Source: CAUZFZ01 sp963579025 (GTDB lineage: Bacteria; Planctomycetota; Planctomycetia; Planctomycetales; Planctomycetaceae). Taken from it: a stretch of DNA of 64,000 nt. Made by a program: the position numbers and the translations under genes. Location: positions 62,001 to 126,000 of the forward strand of contig CAUZFZ010000003.1 of the NCBI GenBank assembly GCA_963579025.1, given 5' to 3'. The notes under the pieces were generated by a model. That model was not told the DNA's origin and made no database searches. It saw only the letters and a list, made by a program, of their open reading frames with translations. Every line of letters starts with the position of its first letter. Position 1 is the first letter of the stretch. This document shows positions 61,269 to 64,000 of the stretch, piece by piece.

Positions 61269-61919
61269 ATGAAGTTACCCGGTTTCGATTCCGTTCGGCG
61301 GACGTTGTTGACGCGACAGGGAGTCCTGATTGCTGGACTGTTGCTGCTGGCTGGTTGTGCCGAATCGGACGCACCCCCAACGGTCGGGTCAGTGCCACAG
61401 CCGGAGCCGTCAACAGTCACACTGGAAGTGCAGTCTCCGGTAGAGACCGACAAACTCATTGCGAGTCACCAAGGCAAGATCGTTGTCGTCGACCTGTGGA
61501 CCTTGTGGTGAGACCACTGCGTCGCGGAACTCCCGCACCTTCTGCAGTTGCAGAAGAAGTATCCGAACGAGCTGGTCACGATTTCGCTCAACCTCGATCA
61601 CGACGAGGCGAACGTACCACCGCCAGAAGAACTGCAAAAGGAAGTGCGCGACAAGCTTGTCGAGCTGAAGCTGGAGATTACGAATGTGATGTCCAGCGAG
61701 GCCTACGAAGATGTGCTCGCGCGTCACGACATGTTCTCGCTGCCCGCGGCGATTGTTTACGACCGCGACGGCAAAGAGTTCCGCAAGTTCGAAGGAGACC
61801 TGAGCTACGAAGAGCAGGTCTTTCCTCTGATCGCCGAGATGCTGTCTGCGTCTGACGACGGAGCCGCGGCGGCTGAACCCAGTGAAGATGTTCCACCAGC
61901 AACGGGAACACAGGACTGA
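61269..61919 (+). CDS. TlpA-like lipoprotein selenoprotein candidate (UxxC)
   Basis: 216 residues if the TGA at 61509-61511 is selenocysteine (residue 81). ATG 61269. Lipobox LLAGC (Cys30) after LIAGLLLLAG makes it an envelope lipoprotein. The active site is KIVVVDLWTLW-U-DHC-VAELP. It aligns without gaps to VDVWSTFCEPC of the gene at 57817 and VDFWATWCGPC of the gene at 62182, so U takes the place of the first, nucleophilic Cys, and Cys84 is the resolving Cys. Beyond it the thioredoxin fold is intact: YPNELVTISLNLDHDEANVP, FSLPAAIVYDRDGKEFRKFE. It ends in an acidic disordered tail. A hairpin follows the TGA at 61539-61556. Probably a membrane-bound reductase or peroxidase. The alternative is a nonsense mutation. 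Confidence 0.87.
61509..61511 (+). other. In-frame TGA, predicted selenocysteine codon
   Basis: Codon 81 of the 61269 gene, at the exact place of the nucleophilic Cys of TlpA/thioredoxin CxxC. It is the only stop before the TGA at 61917. Neighbouring paralogues have TGC or TGT here (57817 and 62182 genes). Confidence 0.83.
61539..61556 (+). promoter_or_regulatory. Candidate bacterial SECIS hairpin (Sec-TlpA gene)
   Basis: CUUCUGCA (61539-61546) and UGCAGAAG (61549-61556) are perfect 8-bp arms closing on GU (in practice seven pairs and loop AGUU). The loop lies about 35 nt after the TGA and exposes G and U, the bases important for SelB recognition in known bacterial SECIS elements. Distance and shape fit; the stem is encoded within the LLQLQKK segment of the protein. 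Confidence 0.62.
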
Positions 61920-62181
61920 ACGTGACCACGCCGACCATAGCGCGGCTTGCTCAACAGCAGACCGAAACACGCGCAGCGCAGTTCCGGCACGTGGTCCTGA
62001 ACTCGAACAACACAGTTTGACTGCCTCGGCGAAGCGGCGCTGACCGGGAGAAGTCCGTGATGAGCTGAAGAAGATTCCGTTTCACTGTATATATCTACCG
62101 GTGTCAACGGTTGGCGACTCCAACCGGGGGCTGTTCCGAAGAGTGTTTTGTCCGTTCTTCCCGGTCACTCTGGAGATTTCC

Positions 62182-63393
62182 ATGCAGTTTCGCACGTTAC
62201 AACTTTCGTTGATCGTAACCCTGAACACGGCCCTCCTGCTGTCTTCCGGTGTCAGTCGCGGTGATGAACAGAAGCCGGCGACAGAATCAAAAGTTGAGGT
62301 GGCGAAAGCTGATCCATTCGCCGTACCCGAGGATGCTTCGCCGCAAGAGCTTTTCGCGTTCATTGGAAAAGTGCAGAAGATGCGTCCGAAAGTGCGGACA
62401 GCTCAGGCGTACTCTCAGCACTTCAAGGCCGCGTATGGGGCAATCATCGAGGCGTCGGATCAGATTCTCAAAACGGATGACTTGAGTGACGCGGACGAAG
62501 TACGAGCATCGACCCTCCGGATCGAAACCTTGCGGCGTCTGATTCGATACGACCGCAGCGTGAAAAAGGAAACGCTCAGCTTTGCTGCGAAATTGAAGGC
62601 GGATTCACGAGAGAAGCTTGCCAATCTCGGTGAGTATCACTCTCTGAGCATTCGCACGGAAGATGTGCCTCGAATGACCGATGACGAACGCCGCGCGTTT
62701 ACGGACGAGGTGTTCGCGTTTCCCAAACGCATCGGAGTCACGTCGCAGTCACTTGGCGTGGCCGGAGGACTCGCGCGAAGCCTCGAAAGGATTGGCAAAC
62801 TCGAAGAAGCTGCCGTGGCCAGTCTGGCTGTGGGCGATCTGGCTGAAGAGGCCAAGGATGACCGGATTCGAAGTTACGCACCGAAATTCAAAGGTGCGGC
62901 ACGACGTCTGCGATTGCCCGGGAATGTCATGGAGTTGAAGGGAACGACATTCGATGGCGAAGAATTCGATCTGGCGTCGCTTCGCGGCAAGGTCGTGCTT
63001 GTCGATTTCTGGGCGACCTGGTGTGGCCCCTGTCTCGCCGAGATACCTAATCAACAGAAAATGCACGCCGCCTACAAAGATCGCGGTTTTGAGATTCTGG
63101 CGATCAATATGGACCGTGACAAAGTGCGGATGAAGAAATACGTCGACGACAAAGACCTGAGCTGGTTGCAGCTCGTCAACTTCAATCCGAAGACAACAAG
63201 CTGGAACAACCCAATTGCCGTCGAGTTCGGCGTCATGTCGATTCCCGCAACGATCATGATTGATCGCGAGGGAAAAGTGGTTTCGCTTCGCTGCCGCGGA
63301 AAAATACTCGACCAGATGCTGGTCAAGCTGATCGGTCCGGTGGAAACAACAGAAACGACAACTACGGAAACGACGACCGGTGCTGATGAATAA
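62182..63393 (+). CDS. Exported TlpA-like protein with helical N-terminal domain (Cys form)
   Basis: 403 residues from the ATG at 62182 (TGGAG upstream; GTG 62101 unlikely). Signal peptide LSLIVTLNTALLLSSGVSRG. Residues about 45-245 are helical with no recognised domain (FIGKVQKMRPKVRTAQAYSQ, LANLGEYHSLSIRTEDVPRM). Residues 248-390 are a TlpA/AhpC-TSA thioredoxin fold: MELKGTTFDGEEFDLASLRG, KVVLVDFWATWCGPCLAEIP (CxxC at 281-284), VEFGVMSIPATIMIDREGKV. The C-terminus is Thr/Glu-rich. Last of the four thioredoxin-fold genes; 262 bp after the Sec-TlpA gene. Confidence 0.93.
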   Translation: MQFRTLQLSLIVTLNTALLLSSGVSRGDEQKPATESKVEVAKADPFAVPEDASPQELFAFIGKVQKMRPKVRTAQAYSQHFKAAYGAIIEASDQILKTDDLSDADEVRASTLRIETLRRLIRYDRSVKKETLSFAAKLKADSREKLANLGEYHSLSIRTEDVPRMTDDERRAFTDEVFAFPKRIGVTSQSLGVAGGLARSLERIGKLEEAAVASLAVGDLAEEAKDDRIRSYAPKFKGAARRLRLPGNVMELKGTTFDGEEFDLASLRGKVVLVDFWATWCGPCLAEIPNQQKMHAAYKDRGFEILAINMDRDKVRMKKYVDDKDLSWLQLVNFNPKTTSWNNPIAVEFGVMSIPATIMIDREGKVVSLRCRGKILDQMLVKLIGPVETTETTTTETTTGADE

Positions 63394-63441
63394 TGTTCGG
63401 TAGCCGCGTGTAACACCGCTGGCACACACATGCACGCATGC

Positions 63442-63477
63442 AAACGGCCGAGGCGAATCACTTCGCCTCGGCCGTTT
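63442..63477. terminator. Bidirectional terminator, perfect 16-bp stem
   Basis: AAACGGCCGAGGCGAA (63442-63457) and TTCGCCTCGGCCGTTT (63462-63477) are perfect inverse complements around TCAC; the A/T flanks act as short U-tracts on either strand. It sits between the convergent TlpA-like gene and the protein at the right edge. Confidence 0.85.
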
Positions 63478-63500
63478 TGCGTCACTCACTCAATTCAGTG

Positions 63501-64000
63501 TTACCAGTTCTTGGGATCGAGGTACCAGAACCACTTCTCGGTCCGTGGATTGAAGTTCAGGTTCCACGAGCCGTCATCCCATTCCATCTGTACCTGTCGC
63601 CAGCCCAGCGGGACTTGCGGATAGGGGTAGAACGGTCCGACGTATGGCCAGGCACTCGCACTGTATTGCTTGGGATAACTCAGCGAGGCGTAGTTCGGGT
63701 ACGAGGCGTAAGTTGGCCATGAGTACTCCGGGAGGTTCGGCAGGTCGTATGCCAGATGCGACGGAGCTCCGCCACCATGAGCACGCTGGCCAGGACCGGC
63801 CCCTGGGGGAACCATCATCTGAGGCCCACCGGGTCCACCCGGTATCCCCGGGCCTCCAGGGCCACCCTGCATCGCCGGGCCACCGGGGCCGCCAGGGCCG
63901 GGTTGCTGGTACGCGACAGGCCGAATCGCCGACGGCGGCGGTCCGAAGGTGATCTGGTTGTTGACGTTCTGCACACCCGGAACGCTCATGACGATTTGCT
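63501..64000 (-). CDS. C-terminal part of a Pro/Gly-rich protein, possibly BON-domain, partial
   Basis: TAA at 63501; the frame stays open to the right edge, so the start may lie outside (an internal ATG at 63989 is the only visible one). The first residues, QIVMSVPGVQNVNNQITFGP, resemble the end of a BON domain, suggesting that the rest of that domain is beyond the window. A Gly-Pro-rich linker (GGPGGPGIPGGPGGPQ) follows, then an aromatic C-terminus rich in Tyr/Trp/Pro (EYSWPTYASYPNYASLSYPK, WNLNFNPRTEKWFWYLDPKN). Probably an envelope protein of unknown function. Confidence 0.7.
   Translation of the reverse strand, partial: QIVMSVPGVQNVNNQITFGPPPSAIRPVAYQQPGPGGPGGPAMQGGPGGPGIPGGPGGPQMMVPPGAGPGQRAHGGGAPSHLAYDLPNLPEYSWPTYASYPNYASLSYPKQYSASAWPYVGPFYPYPQVPLGWRQVQMEWDDGSWNLNFNPRTEKWFWYLDPKNW

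Noticed and set aside
61509..61511. TGA reassigned to Trp or Gly genome-wide
   Set aside because: Numerous intact genes in the window end with TGA at sensible places and use TGG for Trp.

Overview
The window reads as chromosomal DNA from a planctomycete (Planctomycetota, probably class Planctomycetia; the genus cannot be fixed from this stretch). The evidence is a set of families that are strongly expanded or nearly confined to that phylum: a DUF1559 protein with a prepilin-type leader, a PSCyt1-DUF1549-DUF1553 protein, a TPR/FG-GAP/UnbV protein beside a small lipoprotein, an HTTM-domain protein, a formylglycine-type sulfatase, a neutral ceramidase-like protein, a Hanks-type kinase next to an ECF sigma factor, and FHA proteins. 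Gene density is moderate, strands switch often, and gene 3' ends commonly carry perfect or near-perfect palindromes. I saw no rRNA, tRNA, CRISPR array, transposase or prophage.

Layout. 1-9.2 kb: a cut-off Tat-exported molybdopterin oxidoreductase, a Lon-N-like/DUF309 pair, endonuclease III, an FHA protein, a lone ABC-2 permease, a giant FAD/Fe-S oxidoreductase and a tRNA-dihydrouridine synthase. 9.3-20 kb: a divergent LexA, a secreted alpha/beta hydrolase, two large envelope proteins (one with 16 GKPSE repeats), a ParA/ribbon-helix-helix pair and the PSCyt1-DUF1549-DUF1553 protein. 20-30.8 kb: an FkbM methyltransferase, two GT4 glycosyltransferases, an MFS transporter, a sulfatase, a PQQ-propeller protein and metX. 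30.8-38.4 kb: an HTTM pair, a PhyH dioxygenase, a ketoacyl-synthase homologue without its catalytic Cys, a multi-spanning membrane protein and DUF1499. 38.7-43.3 kb: the DUF1559, TPR/UnbV and lipoprotein trio. 43.3-56.1 kb: a lipoprotein, a GT39-like protein, a large AsmA-like protein, ClpS, a Tat-exported NHL propeller, an FHA-GAF-PP2C phosphatase, a ThuA-like protein, a kinase and an ECF sigma factor.

56.4-63.4 kb is the most interesting part. It is a run of exported proteins: a ceramidase-like enzyme, four thioredoxin-fold proteins and a propeller/cytochrome c protein. Two of the thioredoxin-fold genes, at 58545-59117 and 61269-61919, are each interrupted by one in-frame TGA exactly where relatives have a redox-active Cys. 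This gives a CxxU motif in one and a UxxC motif in the other. Each TGA is followed by intact coding sequence and by a hairpin about 30-37 nt downstream, as expected of a bacterial SECIS. The two neighbouring TlpA-like genes (57817-58464 and 62182-63393) keep ordinary CxxC. I read the interrupted genes as two envelope selenoproteins that standard gene calling would truncate or split.

Other points worth attention: the LexA has Ser-Gly at its cleavage site and Arg in place of the catalytic Lys; the ketoacyl-synthase homologue has Glu for Cys and Asn for His; the ParA/RHH pair resembles a plasmid partition cassette; and several families of palindromes sit at gene 3' ends. Everything was done by reading alone. 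Domain names rest on recognised motifs and remembered families, not on database searches.
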